DNA of 30,759 bases from a virus. The translations under genes were made by a program, and so were the position numbers. Positions 17,726-24,126 of this stretch are shown piece by piece (within the stretch, counting starts at the first letter, position 1; each line of letters starts with the position of its first letter). The notes beneath the pieces were generated by a model, which saw only the letters and a program-made list of their open reading frames with translations, had not been told where the DNA came from and ran no database searches. The stretch is from the IMG/VR virus record IMGVR_UViG_3300025120_000312, positions 1-30,759 of that record. The stretch is one strand, 5' to 3'.

Positions 17726-18319
17726 CTATACAAACCGGCTTCCGCTGGAATATGCAGTCAATGTTGCGGTGAGATTATGGGTCGCGAAATCTGTACTTGT
17801 TTCAGTGCCTGCTGACCGAGGCCCACTTGGCTCCGTTATTCGATAACACGGGCGATTTGTTCCGCTAATTAGGTCGGGAAGCTTGGCCCATACGGGAATA
17901 ATGTCTCGCACCCTTGTCATCAACTCAAGCCCTTTCTTTGTTCCCTGGTTTGACGGTGTGTAAGCAAAGAAAGTCAAGACTCCTTCAACCTCTGCGTTGC
18001 TTCCCTGTGTGTCGCTACAAGGAATCGTGTTGTTTGTAGTCGCTCCCCAGCTAATTATTACGCGCACGGCTCCACCTTCTGGGATCGTCTGCATCACGTT
18101 TTCAAACAAGACAGGGCAGGCGACCCCTAATTCAATCCAAGCCGAGGGATCAAAGACTGCTGCTAGCTGTTCGGCGGGGTTGATGTAGACCTTCTTATCT
18201 TTAGCAACTGCCGTGTACGGTTCATAGTTCAGACCAGCATCAAAAGATGGCGGGTTGAATAGACGATTGATCTGAGTTTCAATGTCCGCTCTGATTGCAT
18301 TTGGTGAGAAGGTAGTCAT
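17726..18319 (-). CDS. Tail terminator (tail completion) protein, gpU-like position (197 aa)
   Basis: The N-terminus AIRADIETQINRLFNPP is the helical opening typical of tail terminator proteins, followed by alternating strands (AVRVIISWGATTNN, EVEGVLTFFAYTPSNQGTKK) and a helix GLELMTRVRDIIPVW, ending in ATHNLTATLTAYSS. This alpha-beta plan, and the slot between a gp10/Z-like neck protein and the major tail protein, fit the ring that stops tube polymerisation and joins the tail to the head. The ATG overlaps the upstream stop. The sequence is not close enough to a family I know to name it with certainty. Confidence 0.65.
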   Translation of the reverse strand: MTTFSPNAIRADIETQINRLFNPPSFDAGLNYEPYTAVAKDKKVYINPAEQLAAVFDPSAWIELGVACPVLFENVMQTIPEGGAVRVIISWGATTNNTIPCSDTQGSNAEVEGVLTFFAYTPSNQGTKKGLELMTRVRDIIPVWAKLPDLISGTNRPCYRITEPSGPRSAGTETSTDFATHNLTATLTAYSSGSRFV

Positions 18320-18750
18320 TACAAATCAATGTTTTTGTTTAGTGCTTCATCTAAATACTTTCCATTCTCCCAGCGTTGGCCGATTCTTTTATACCAATCT
18401 AAGCTGACCTTTTTTGACCAGCCTTCCTCGCAAAGACGTTCTGCATACGGAAGATTATTGATCACGATGTGATTTGCCAATCCATCCACGGAATCAGCCC
18501 TTAATTCAGCTGGCGCGGGAACTTTTGAACCCTTTTGGACTTCAGGTGCGACTCTGTCCGTTGTTGGGAGACCACTTCTTGATTGAGCGTGAAACCACGA
18601 AGCTCGAAATCGTCCTGAATCAACAGGACTTCCATCTTTCAAATCAGTGTCTAACTGAGCGACTGATTCTTGAATGCTAAGTTCCAGAGCATTTTCCAGA
18701 CCTTCTGGAATTGCTTTAAACGCCTCGCTCAATCCTTTGAACATTGTCAT
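18319..18750 (-). CDS. HK97 gp10-like / gpZ-like head-tail neck protein (143 aa)
   Basis: The hallmark is DGSPVDSGRFRASWFHA at residues ~38-54 (the family consensus is a TPVDTGRLRASW-like motif), followed by VINNLPYAERLCEEGWS, the usual NNxPYAxxLExGxS block, and a C-terminal helix SLDWYKRIGQRWENGKYLDE. The N-terminal ~35 residues form an amphipathic helix. In lambda (gpZ) and HK97 (gp10) such proteins act at the neck or tail completion step. Start and stop codons overlap both neighbours, placing it in the connector operon. The family call is fairly sure. Confidence 0.8.
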   Translation of the reverse strand: MTMFKGLSEAFKAIPEGLENALELSIQESVAQLDTDLKDGSPVDSGRFRASWFHAQSRSGLPTTDRVAPEVQKGSKVPAPAELRADSVDGLANHIVINNLPYAERLCEEGWSKKVSLDWYKRIGQRWENGKYLDEALNKNIDL

Positions 18751-19160
18751 TAGGGTTGCACCATCCGTTGGCTCGCTCCAGTCTCAATACAGTCAAGTGT
18801 CAATAATGCGCCGGTTGTATATCCAAATGCTTCGCCCGGTGCATAGATTCTTACTGTTGCTTGGTTGGTCCCTGAGCTTTCAGCTTTTTGTACTGTAATG
18901 TTTTCTGGGTAAATTTTTACTGAAATTACTTTCTGGTTTGCGCTTGAGTTCGTACTCTCTCCAGTTGCTGGATCGTAGGCATCTGAAGAGCGCAAATAAA
19001 AAGCTGCTGTTGTCCCAAACAAATTAAGAATCTCTGTTGGCAAAGGCATTAAAGCTTCTCGCAAAATGCCTTCACCTGTATCAGCTATTAGGTTGGATAA
19101 AATCTGCACTGATCGGCCTTGAAAGGTGATCCGCTCAACGTTGTCTATTGATATTGTCAT
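18750..19160 (-). CDS. Probable head-closure / head-tail joining protein (136 aa)
   Basis: Mostly beta: VERITFQGRSVQILSNLIAD, a helix GILREALMPLPTEILNLFGT, TAAFYLRSSDAYDPATGEST, VISVKIYPENITVQ, ATVRIYAPGEAFGYTTGALL. The sequence alone does not name it. Its size, its beta-rich look and its slot between a DnaT-like connector and a gp10/Z-like protein are those of a head-closure (stopper) protein such as lambda gpFII or SPP1 gp16. It overlaps the upstream gene by 4 nt (ATGA at 19160-19157). The function is inferred from gene order. Confidence 0.5.
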   Translation of the reverse strand: MTISIDNVERITFQGRSVQILSNLIADTGEGILREALMPLPTEILNLFGTTAAFYLRSSDAYDPATGESTNSSANQKVISVKIYPENITVQKAESSGTNQATVRIYAPGEAFGYTTGALLTLDCIETGASQRMVQP

Positions 19161-20161
19161 TCACTCCACCCCCGTGAATATCTGGGGTAAACCTTGCCTT
19201 CTTGGATCCTGTATCTCCCAGGGATTTGCCATGGCAATCTTCCTCCTGCTCTAGCGACGCTTTGCCTTGTGACAAACGATTGGCCTAGACCGCTATTTCC
19301 TGCGTTGCTTTGCAGCCACTGAGAAAGCATTGACTGGACATAACTTGGTAGAGCATCCCAGCCCCATTTGTCTCCTGAAGATTCGCCGTCTTTCAGTTGA
19401 ACATTAATAGGGCCAAGAGTTACAGAGGAGAATGGTTCCAAGGCCGTAACGGCACCCCCTCCACCGCTTCCTGCGGCTCCGCTGTTTGATCCTGACCCTC
19501 CACCTCCTCCGATCGAGCCGATTGATCCTTCTCCTGCTGCCAAGGACGCGGCCAGGTAGCTCGTCGCTGATTTGACATGAAAGGGAATCGCGGAGCAAGT
19601 AGCCATTTCGCAAGTGCAATCAGAGACATTGCGCGGCCATGAAAGAGACTGTTTACAGCTACACTTTGTGCCTTTCCAATCAAGCGGAGTAATCACTGAA
19701 CTGGCAAGGTTCAGCGACCGTTTCTTGTCGTTATTGCTCAGGCCAGACCAGCCAACCAATCCTGACGATTGCAGGTTGGTTTGCAGGATCATCTCTGCTT
19801 CTTCCAAACACACGTAAGAGGTTGCCTGAACACCGCCTAACGTGCAATCAAAGAAAGGAACGCTGGTTGTTACAGGCCCTAGAACAGCTGTTGTAAAGGT
19901 GATCGTTTCTGGTGATCCAGCTGAATCTGTAAACGCATTTACGAACCGGAAACTAAGCCCATCATCAGCTGAAGTAATAGCTACAGGTGAAACGGTTGCT
20001 TGCTCCGTCCAGGTAACCCCATCAGATGATTCTTGAATCGAAAAAACGGTTTGGATATATGGCGCAACGCCACCACTGACCACACCTGCTGTGGCTACTA
20101 GATCAGCGCCAAGCTGTGCTGCCCCTGTAAGTGTTGGTGCTGTGTCAAACGTCAGCGTCAT
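19157..20161 (-). CDS. Head-tail connector, DnaT-like fold, with N-terminal Ig-like domain (334 aa)
   Basis: Residues 1-~97 are an Ig-like beta domain (TAPTLTGAAQLGADLVATAG, TVFSIQESSDGVTWTEQATV). Residues ~105-205 match the head-tail connector family annotated as DnaT-like: TSYVCLEEAEMILQ, GLSNNDKKRSLNLASSVITP, LDWKGTKCSCKQSLSWPRNV, where a tyrosine near the start, an ID/LDWKG block and QxLxWPR are usual. A Cys-rich insertion (CSCKQ, CTCEMATCS) and a Gly/Ser linker (~212-235) precede a C-terminal region rich in Arg and Trp. The adaptor would sit under the portal ring. The Ig domain could be displayed outside the neck. The N-terminal 17 bases overlap the small basic protein gene. Confidence 0.7.
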   Translation of the reverse strand: MTLTFDTAPTLTGAAQLGADLVATAGVVSGGVAPYIQTVFSIQESSDGVTWTEQATVSPVAITSADDGLSFRFVNAFTDSAGSPETITFTTAVLGPVTTSVPFFDCTLGGVQATSYVCLEEAEMILQTNLQSSGLVGWSGLSNNDKKRSLNLASSVITPLDWKGTKCSCKQSLSWPRNVSDCTCEMATCSAIPFHVKSATSYLAASLAAGEGSIGSIGGGGGSGSNSGAAGSGGGGAVTALEPFSSVTLGPINVQLKDGESSGDKWGWDALPSYVQSMLSQWLQSNAGNSGLGQSFVTRQSVARAGGRLPWQIPGRYRIQEGKVYPRYSRGWSE

Positions 20162-20348
20162 TGCTTACCTCTTTGGGTGAGTTTGTTTCAGCTTTTGGCT
20201 GAGATTTCAACGTTTTTGATTTGCGTGATTTAGACGGAACTGTGGGCGCTGGTTCTGAATTGCGAAGCTCACACTTCGGTTCTTGGATCACTGGCTTTGG
20301 ATCCAATTTTGGGTTTTTGTAATCTTCGCTAAATGCAAAAAGACCCAT
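20145..20348 (-). CDS. Small Lys/Pro-rich protein of unknown function (67 aa)
   Basis: After a short hydrophobic start (MGLFAFSEDY) the chain is low-complexity and basic, rich in Lys, Pro and Ser (KLDPKPVIQEPK, SKSRKSKTLKSQPKAE), so probably disordered. It overlaps the start of the connector gene by 17 nt on the same strand, which suggests translational coupling. No clear Shine-Dalgarno. I do not recognise the family; a DNA-contacting or assembly role in the head is possible but unproven. Low-complexity composition makes even its coding status less sure than that of its neighbours. Confidence 0.45.
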   Translation of the reverse strand: MGLFAFSEDYKNPKLDPKPVIQEPKCELRNSEPAPTVPSKSRKSKTLKSQPKAETNSPKEVSNDADV

Positions 20349-20408
20349 TGACTTAGCCGCTGTTAGCTTGATTTTATCGGGTTTAAAATGAATGGGTCAG
20401 ATCAAGCG

Positions 20409-20603
20409 TTAGGCCATCGCGTATTTTCTCGCTGTTGTTGGTGATTTGACGCCGATGATCGCGGCAATTGCTTTGAATGTGTGGCCGGATTTTCTGAGTC
20501 GTTGGGCTCTCTGTTGCTTGGACTCTGTAAGCCAGAGGAGCACCATCACAGGAATGGTAAGTAGAGCCAAGACCGTGGCCACCAAGCAGGTGATTGAAGT
20601 CAT
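20409..20603 (-). CDS. Small membrane-anchored helix-turn-helix candidate (64 aa)
   Basis: The frame is open from 20672, but a promoter-like module occupies 20688-20660, so I place the start at the internal ATG (20603). From there residues ~3-26 are one hydrophobic segment (TSITCLVATVLALLTIPVMV), followed by ESKQQRAQRLRKSGHTFKAI and AAIIGVKSPTTARKYAMA. The second half looks like a helix-turn-helix: helix 1 QQRAQRLRKSG, helix 2 TFKAIAAIIG, turn VKS, recognition helix PTTARKYA. A membrane anchor joined to a DNA-binding motif in 64 residues is unusual. It lies in the head operon between the capsid and connector genes but seems to have its own promoter. Function unknown. Confidence 0.6.
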   Translation of the reverse strand: MTSITCLVATVLALLTIPVMVLLWLTESKQQRAQRLRKSGHTFKAIAAIIGVKSPTTARKYAMA

Positions 20604-20659
20604 TGGTTTGAAAGATTTTTTGGGGATCCCCGCAGCGGTGTGCGGCTGATCACTCTGCA

Positions 20660-20688
20660 ATCTTACCACCAATAGCTAAAAATGGCAA
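20660..20688 (-). promoter_or_regulatory. Minus-strand promoter related to the early module
   Basis: On the minus strand, TTGCCA (20688-20683), a 17-bp spacer containing TAGCTA and ending TGG, then TAAGAT (20665-20660). The -35, the spacer length, TAGCTA and the TGG before the -10 all agree with the early plus-strand modules. A weak AGCCGCAC sits exactly 21 nt after the first T of TGGTAA, where the early copies have AACCACCAC. It would serve the HTH candidate and the connector genes. Confidence 0.6.
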
Positions 20689-20691
20689 CGC

Positions 20692-20937
20692 TCAACGCTT
20701 GGAGCGTGTCCTTCCGCTGTGAGATTGTCGCATTCGCTCAACCCGATACTCACCAAAAACATGCAACCACCACAGCTCTCGGTCTTCTCCAGAACAAGCC
20801 TCTTTTGCTGATTCAGGCTGGCCAAAGTTTTCCACATATTGATCTTTCAGCTTTTTTAGATGTGCTGGATCATCCCCTTGCATCTCTTCCATTCGTTCCA
20901 ATAAATACTTGGTCAGCCCAATGGTGCGCTGGCTCAT
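20692..20937 (-). CDS. Small charged protein of unknown function (81 aa)
   Basis: The ATG overlaps the stop of the 58-codon gene upstream (ATGA at 20937-20934). The product is helical and charged: an N-terminal helix TIGLTKYLLERMEEMQGDD, AHLKKLKDQYVENFGQ, then DRELWWLHVFGEYRVERM and a basic tail RQSHSGRTRSKR. No family recognised. It lies directly behind the capsid gene and its attenuating terminator, so it could be a minor head or assembly protein. Coding status is supported by the tight overlap with its neighbour. Confidence 0.6.
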   Translation of the reverse strand: MSQRTIGLTKYLLERMEEMQGDDPAHLKKLKDQYVENFGQPESAKEACSGEDRELWWLHVFGEYRVERMRQSHSGRTRSKR

Positions 20938-21110
20938 TGAGCGTCTTCCCAGGCTTTTAGGTTCGGTATCTCACCGCTATAAATCCGTCTGAGCCGTGCT
21001 TCAGCGTCTGCTGTGAGGTGCATCGAGCTGACATTCATGCACTTTGCGTCAACACAAACTTTGATCGTGTCGTCACTATTTGTGGTCATCGTGACTTGTC
21101 GGTCAGCCAT
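20934..21110 (-). CDS. Small protein of unknown function (58 aa)
   Basis: The ATG at 21110 gives MADRQVTMTTNSDDTIKVCV, DAKCMNVSSMHLTADAEARL and RRIYSGEIPNLKAWEDAQ, with the stop overlapping the next start. The T-tract of the terminator behind the capsid gene ends directly at this start codon, and no Shine-Dalgarno is visible. Translation would therefore be low and depend on terminator readthrough. The family is not recognised. It is too short for many gene finders. Confidence 0.55.
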   Translation of the reverse strand: MADRQVTMTTNSDDTIKVCVDAKCMNVSSMHLTADAEARLRRIYSGEIPNLKAWEDAQ

Positions 21111-21133
21111 AACAAAAGGGGGCCTTAGCCCCC
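21111..21133 (-). terminator. Terminator behind the major capsid protein gene
   Basis: On the minus strand GGGGGC-TAAG-GCCCCC (21133-21118) is a perfect 6-bp GC stem with a tetraloop, followed by TTTTGTT. It lies 29 nt after the capsid stop and runs into the start codon of the next gene. It is likely an attenuator that lets capsid protein be made in excess. A GCTAGCTAGC palindrome (21138-21147) sits just in front of it. Confidence 0.85.
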
Positions 21134-21162
21134 ATACGCTAGCTAGCTAATGGCTAGATGAA

Positions 21163-22173
21163 TCACAAAATGCCGCGAAGCGCAGTCATCTTGATATTTC
21201 GTGGGTCAACGAAAACATTGCTCCAGTTGCCTACGGTCTCGAACTCAGAATTGGTTGGGCTGTTGCCAGCAGCAGTGCCAGTCCAGCTGAGACCCACTGG
21301 GTGAAGCAGGTATTCCTTGCGGTTTACCAAGACTTCGATGCCTTTAAGGATGTCCCGGTCGGTTTCGACGGGAGTCTTAGGGGCAATCTCCGAATACACC
21401 ATTGCTCCAGGTGCAAAGAGGTAGACGGTGTGAACATCAGCGCCGCCAGTGCCACCGCCGATAAGGTCGCCGCTTGGTGCCAGACCGTCATCAACGACAA
21501 CGGGACGGCCAAGGTAGGTGCCAAATTCTGCGCGTTCAGCAGAAATGCGGGTGTCAATCTGAGAAGCACCAACAGGACTTCCACCGGGAACGATCAAATC
21601 TTTTTTGATCAAGGCGTAATACGTGGTGGAATCCATCGCGACAGCGGACAGATCCTGACCTGAATCGCCAAGTTTCGCGATAGCGTCGATCATGGTCTCA
21701 CCATTGATCACACCAGAACCGCCGCCTGTCAGGTGGGTAGAAGCAAGCGCTCCCCCGCCAGCAACAGGACCAAACAAACCTTTCAGAATGCTGATCAACA
21801 CGGTTTGTGTATCGCGGACCCAGTATTCGCCAGTGCGAATTGCAATGGCTTGCATTGGGTCGTCACCGGCAAGTTCAGCTGCCAGATCAGAAGACTGCCA
21901 TGCACGACCGCGAAGATTGCGGACACCTACTTGAGTATTACCGCCAAGATTCGTAGCGGAAAGACCTGTCACGTCAGACAGGATTTCGGATCCTCCTGAG
22001 AGATCGCTGAAATGAGGAATTGAGATGGTACGGCCACCTTTCGCAAACTCTGCGCTAATTGCAGCGTTCTGAGCGATGATGCCGGATCTGAAAAAGCCTG
22101 ATTTTGACTGGTTTAGTTCCTGCTGATAAGCAAGAAAAAGTTCAGGGATGAATGGAACGTTTGCAAGAAGCAT
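21163..22173 (-). CDS. Major capsid protein, HK97 fold (336 aa)
   Basis: The N-terminal helix PELFLAYQQELNQSKSGFFR-SGII resembles the opening of the gp13-like major capsid family. It continues with GGRTISIPHFSDLSG, the axial-domain-like stretch DSGQDLSAVAMDSTTYYALI, YLGRPVVVDDGLAPSGD (the conserved GxPVVVxDxL turn of these capsid proteins), VHTVYLFAPGAMVYSEIAPK and VLVNRKEYLLHPVGLSW. The length is usual for HK97-fold capsids without a protease-cleaved delta domain; the scaffold is a separate upstream gene. A strong terminator follows, in keeping with the hundreds of copies needed per head. A weak AAGAG lies before the ATG. Confidence 0.92.
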   Translation of the reverse strand: MLLANVPFIPELFLAYQQELNQSKSGFFRSGIIAQNAAISAEFAKGGRTISIPHFSDLSGGSEILSDVTGLSATNLGGNTQVGVRNLRGRAWQSSDLAAELAGDDPMQAIAIRTGEYWVRDTQTVLISILKGLFGPVAGGGALASTHLTGGGSGVINGETMIDAIAKLGDSGQDLSAVAMDSTTYYALIKKDLIVPGGSPVGASQIDTRISAERAEFGTYLGRPVVVDDGLAPSGDLIGGGTGGADVHTVYLFAPGAMVYSEIAPKTPVETDRDILKGIEVLVNRKEYLLHPVGLSWTGTAAGNSPTNSEFETVGNWSNVFVDPRNIKMTALRGIL

Positions 22174-22199
22174 CGCTCTTAAAAGTAGTGTGACGGGGT

Positions 22200-22240
22200 G
22201 GAACGCCGTTCCGATTTGTTTTTGGTAACGACGCCGTCGT
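22200..22240. repeat. Pair of short inverted repeats in the capsid leader
   Basis: GGAACGCCGTTCC (22200-22212) and ACGACGCCGTCGT (22228-22240) are each palindromic around a single central base and share the core ACGCCGT. Their centres are 28 nt apart. They lie in the 108-nt gap between the scaffold stop and the capsid start. They could be operator half-sites or RNA hairpins controlling capsid translation. Confidence 0.55.
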
Positions 22241-22281
22241 GCCCATGGTTTGCTCTTGAAAAAGTTTACCGTTTAAAAGTT

Positions 22282-23133
22282 TCACTTGATCATTAGTGCA
22301 AATTTTGCATCGAGTTTCCCCACAGATCTTGCTTCACCCACTAACCGGCGAGCTTTGTCTGGATTTTTTTGATAAATGATTGCTGCTTGGGTCACATTTA
22401 ATTGATCAGTGCGGAAAGGATTTACGCCAGAACCCTGCCCTCCAGAACTTGTTCTTGCCCCTGTGCCTGCTCCGGTAACTCCCGTTGCTTGGAACATGTA
22501 AGAAAAGCTGTCGTCATCGCGGAATGCGTTGACAACATCAGCCAAAGGCTTTGGATCGTAATCAGGTCCACCAACAACAGATCCTTCATCTGTTAGGTCA
22601 ACTTTGTATTTTGAGTCAAGCGCCATCAAGCGAAAAGCGTGGCTTGGATTTGCAGCACCGGCTTTTTGCAGAGCATCGACGACGACTCTTTCGATCCGAT
22701 CCGACCTGTTTTTAGCAATTGCCTGTGATTTTTCTTCTTCCGCAATGCGGTTTTGCTCTTGCAGTTTCTCCATTGCTTTTTTAAGCCGCTTCATCTCTGC
22801 TTCCATCAACGGATCAGGACCGGGCGCGGTTTTCACCGGATCTTGATCATCAGTGGATGAAGTTTCGCCAGAAGCCTCACTATTGATATTCAAGAGCTTT
22901 TCAGCGAGCAACGATTCTGCCTCCTCATCTTCATGGCTAATGCCAACGGCGTTCAGAAGCTTATTGATGCGCTTCAATCGCTTGGTTTCGTCAAGGGCTT
23001 CTGTCCGTTTGCTTTCAAGCTTTGAAACGCTGTTGCTAAGCCGTGAGTTTTCTTCTTTCAGTTTTGCAATCACTGATTGCACTTCGCCCGGATCGATCTC
23101 ATCTAGCGCCGCCTTGCTGGGATCGTCACTCAT
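22282..23133 (-). CDS. Capsid scaffolding protein (283 aa)
   Basis: Residues ~15-75 are a strong coiled coil (EVQSVIAKLKEENSRLSNSV), followed by a second at ~105-145 (EAEMKRLKKAMEKLQEQNRI), an acidic linker between them, and a Gly/Ser-rich region before the C-terminal helices (VTQAAIIYQKNPDKARRLVG) with basic residues at the very end. This acidic, coiled-coil, all-helical layout and the position immediately before the major capsid gene are those of phage scaffolds. It is the first gene of the leftward block. No protease domain is fused to it. The ATG is preceded by no obvious Shine-Dalgarno. Confidence 0.85.
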   Translation of the reverse strand: MSDDPSKAALDEIDPGEVQSVIAKLKEENSRLSNSVSKLESKRTEALDETKRLKRINKLLNAVGISHEDEEAESLLAEKLLNINSEASGETSSTDDQDPVKTAPGPDPLMEAEMKRLKKAMEKLQEQNRIAEEEKSQAIAKNRSDRIERVVVDALQKAGAANPSHAFRLMALDSKYKVDLTDEGSVVGGPDYDPKPLADVVNAFRDDDSFSYMFQATGVTGAGTGARTSSGGQGSGVNPFRTDQLNVTQAAIIYQKNPDKARRLVGEARSVGKLDAKFALMIK

Positions 23134-23151
23134 TTGAATTTCAGTGTTTAG

Positions 23152-23178
23152 TTAATACCAATATTAACTAGGGCGCAA
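23152..23178 (-). promoter_or_regulatory. Candidate minus-strand promoter for the scaffold-capsid genes
   Basis: On the minus strand CTAGTTA is followed after 4 nt by TGGTATTAA, the same CTAGxTA-N4-TGGTAT arrangement as the early promoters. A TTGCGC lies upstream but with a 15-bp spacer to TATTAA. The AACCACCAC leader element is missing. It is divergent from the plus-strand promoter at 23182-23210. Confidence 0.45.
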
Positions 23179-23181
23179 GTG

Positions 23182-23210
23182 TGCAATGGCTAGCTAGTTT
23201 ATGGTATGGT
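23182..23210 (+). promoter_or_regulatory. Early promoter module, degenerate copy 1
   Basis: CTAGCTAG (23190-23197) lies in the spacer, and TGGTATGGT gives an extended -10 (TATGGT, 23205-23210). The -35 is poor (TGCAAT at 17 bp). The leader GCCGACGCCACTCC is a decayed form of the CAACCACCAC element found in the better copies. It drives the 79-codon gene at 23234. Confidence 0.55.
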
Positions 23211-23233
23211 CAGTTAGCCGACGCCACTCCCCA

Positions 23234-23473
23234 ATGACACCCGCAAACGCCCCTATTGATTTCCTGTCTTCCTGGTTTGAGCCAACCTCCATCACAAGCC
23301 CTGAAGCTGACCCCAAAGAGACTGTTTACCTCCATTGGGTTTGCGATGACGGGACTGACGATTATTTCCGAGCTGACTCCACGAACGATCAACAGTCGCT
23401 AGTCCAAGCCATTGAGGAAGCTTTGGCTTCTGACCAGCACTACACAATCACTCGTGAGGTTGAGCTTTGCTGA
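23234..23473 (+). CDS. Small acidic protein of unknown function (79 aa)
   Basis: An upstream ATG at 23201 lies inside the promoter -10 region, so I chose the ATG at 23234, which follows the leader element as in the other cassettes. The product (FLSSWFEPTSITSPEADPKE, TVYLHWVCDDGTDDYFRADS, QSLVQAIEEALASDQHYTIT) is acidic, with a beta-alpha-beta look. No family recognised. First gene of the rightward early block. Confidence 0.6.
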   Translation: MTPANAPIDFLSSWFEPTSITSPEADPKETVYLHWVCDDGTDDYFRADSTNDQQSLVQAIEEALASDQHYTITREVELC

Positions 23474-23480
23474 TTAACCA

Positions 23481-23509
23481 TTGCTAGCTAGCTTTTTTTT
23501 CAGTATTAC
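23481..23509 (+). promoter_or_regulatory. Possible promoter with CTAGCTAG, variant copy
   Basis: TTGCTA (23481-23486), a 17-bp spacer starting within GCTAGC and containing eight T residues, then TATTAC (23504-23509). CTAGCTAG overlaps the -35 here (23484-23491) instead of lying mid-spacer, and TGGTAT and the ACCACC leader are absent. It lies directly before the winged-helix gene. Confidence 0.4.
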
Positions 23510-23515
23510 TCAGTC

Positions 23516-23857
23516 ATGGACCTTCTCTCCGAACTTCCACTTTTTAACCACCCAACGGCCCCTTATGTACGTGGTAGCGAAACCTCGCGGGAAGCAGCCG
23601 ATTCAATCAAGCCACACGCAAACACGCTTTGCCGCAAAATTTTGGATTCGATCGTTCTTTCGACTTCTGGCCTTACTTGTGATGAAGCCGAGCGTCACCT
23701 TCAACTCAGTCACCAAACATGCTCGGCCCGATTCCGAGACCTGAGTAGCTGTCAGCCCCCCTTGATCAGGAAGGCTTTTAATCCTGATGGCACCTTGCTT
23801 AAGCGTCCTACAAGGTCAGGACGGAAAGCCCAAGTTTTTATAGCAAGCCTTCAATAG
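23516..23857 (+). CDS. Winged-helix/HTH DNA-binding candidate (113 aa)
   Basis: GSETSREAADSIKPHANTLC is a motif I associate with small phage winged-helix proteins (TSxxAAxSI...TLR...), followed by RKILDSIVLSTSGLTCDEAE, the helix-turn-helix candidate RHLQLSHQTCSARFRDLSSC, and a wing-like basic end KAFNPDGTLLKRPTRSGRKA. Such proteins are common near phage early control regions. It could be the regulator that binds the repeated modules, but nothing in the sequence proves that. The next gene starts 2 nt after its stop. Confidence 0.65.
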   Translation: MDLLSELPLFNHPTAPYVRGSETSREAADSIKPHANTLCRKILDSIVLSTSGLTCDEAERHLQLSHQTCSARFRDLSSCQPPLIRKAFNPDGTLLKRPTRSGRKAQVFIASLQ

Positions 23858-23859
23858 CA

Positions 23860-24117
23860 ATGTCGATTTCGCTGTCGCCCGAAGACCGAGAATTTTTGGA
23901 GTATTGCTACGCCGAGTGGTCAAAAGAAACAGGCCACGGCATCACCAGCAAAACAGCGTTGAAAGCTTTATCAGACCAGACTCTGATCGGCCTGATCGAC
24001 CACGAAATACCAACGGCGATTCAGCTATGTAGAGACGGCGGTTTCGCGGTGATCTGCAAAATAATTGAACGTACCGGCGACCCATACGCAGAAGTGCCGG
24101 TTTTGAGCCTCCTGTAA
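23860..24117 (+). CDS. Small protein of unknown function (85 aa)
   Basis: Begins two bases after the stop of the winged-helix gene, so probably co-translated. Helical: SPEDREFLEYCYAEWSKETG, SKTALKALSDQTLIGLIDHE, TAIQLCRDGGFAVICKIIER. Acidic overall. No family recognised. No terminator before the next promoter module. Confidence 0.6.
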   Translation: MSISLSPEDREFLEYCYAEWSKETGHGITSKTALKALSDQTLIGLIDHEIPTAIQLCRDGGFAVICKIIERTGDPYAEVPVLSLL

Positions 24118-24126
24118 TTTGCCTGG

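Noticed and set aside
23201-23233. Earlier ATG codons at 23201, 28232 and 28982 would lengthen three early genes.
   Set aside because: They lie within the -10 or leader parts of the promoter modules and could not be, or could hardly be, transcribed; the ATG after the leader is used in all cassettes.
23483-23500. GCTAGCTAGC followed by eight T residues looked like an intrinsic terminator.
   Set aside because: The palindrome can form only a 3-bp stem with a 4-nt loop, too weak for termination; the sequence is better read as one more CTAGCTAG copy upstream of the winged-helix gene.
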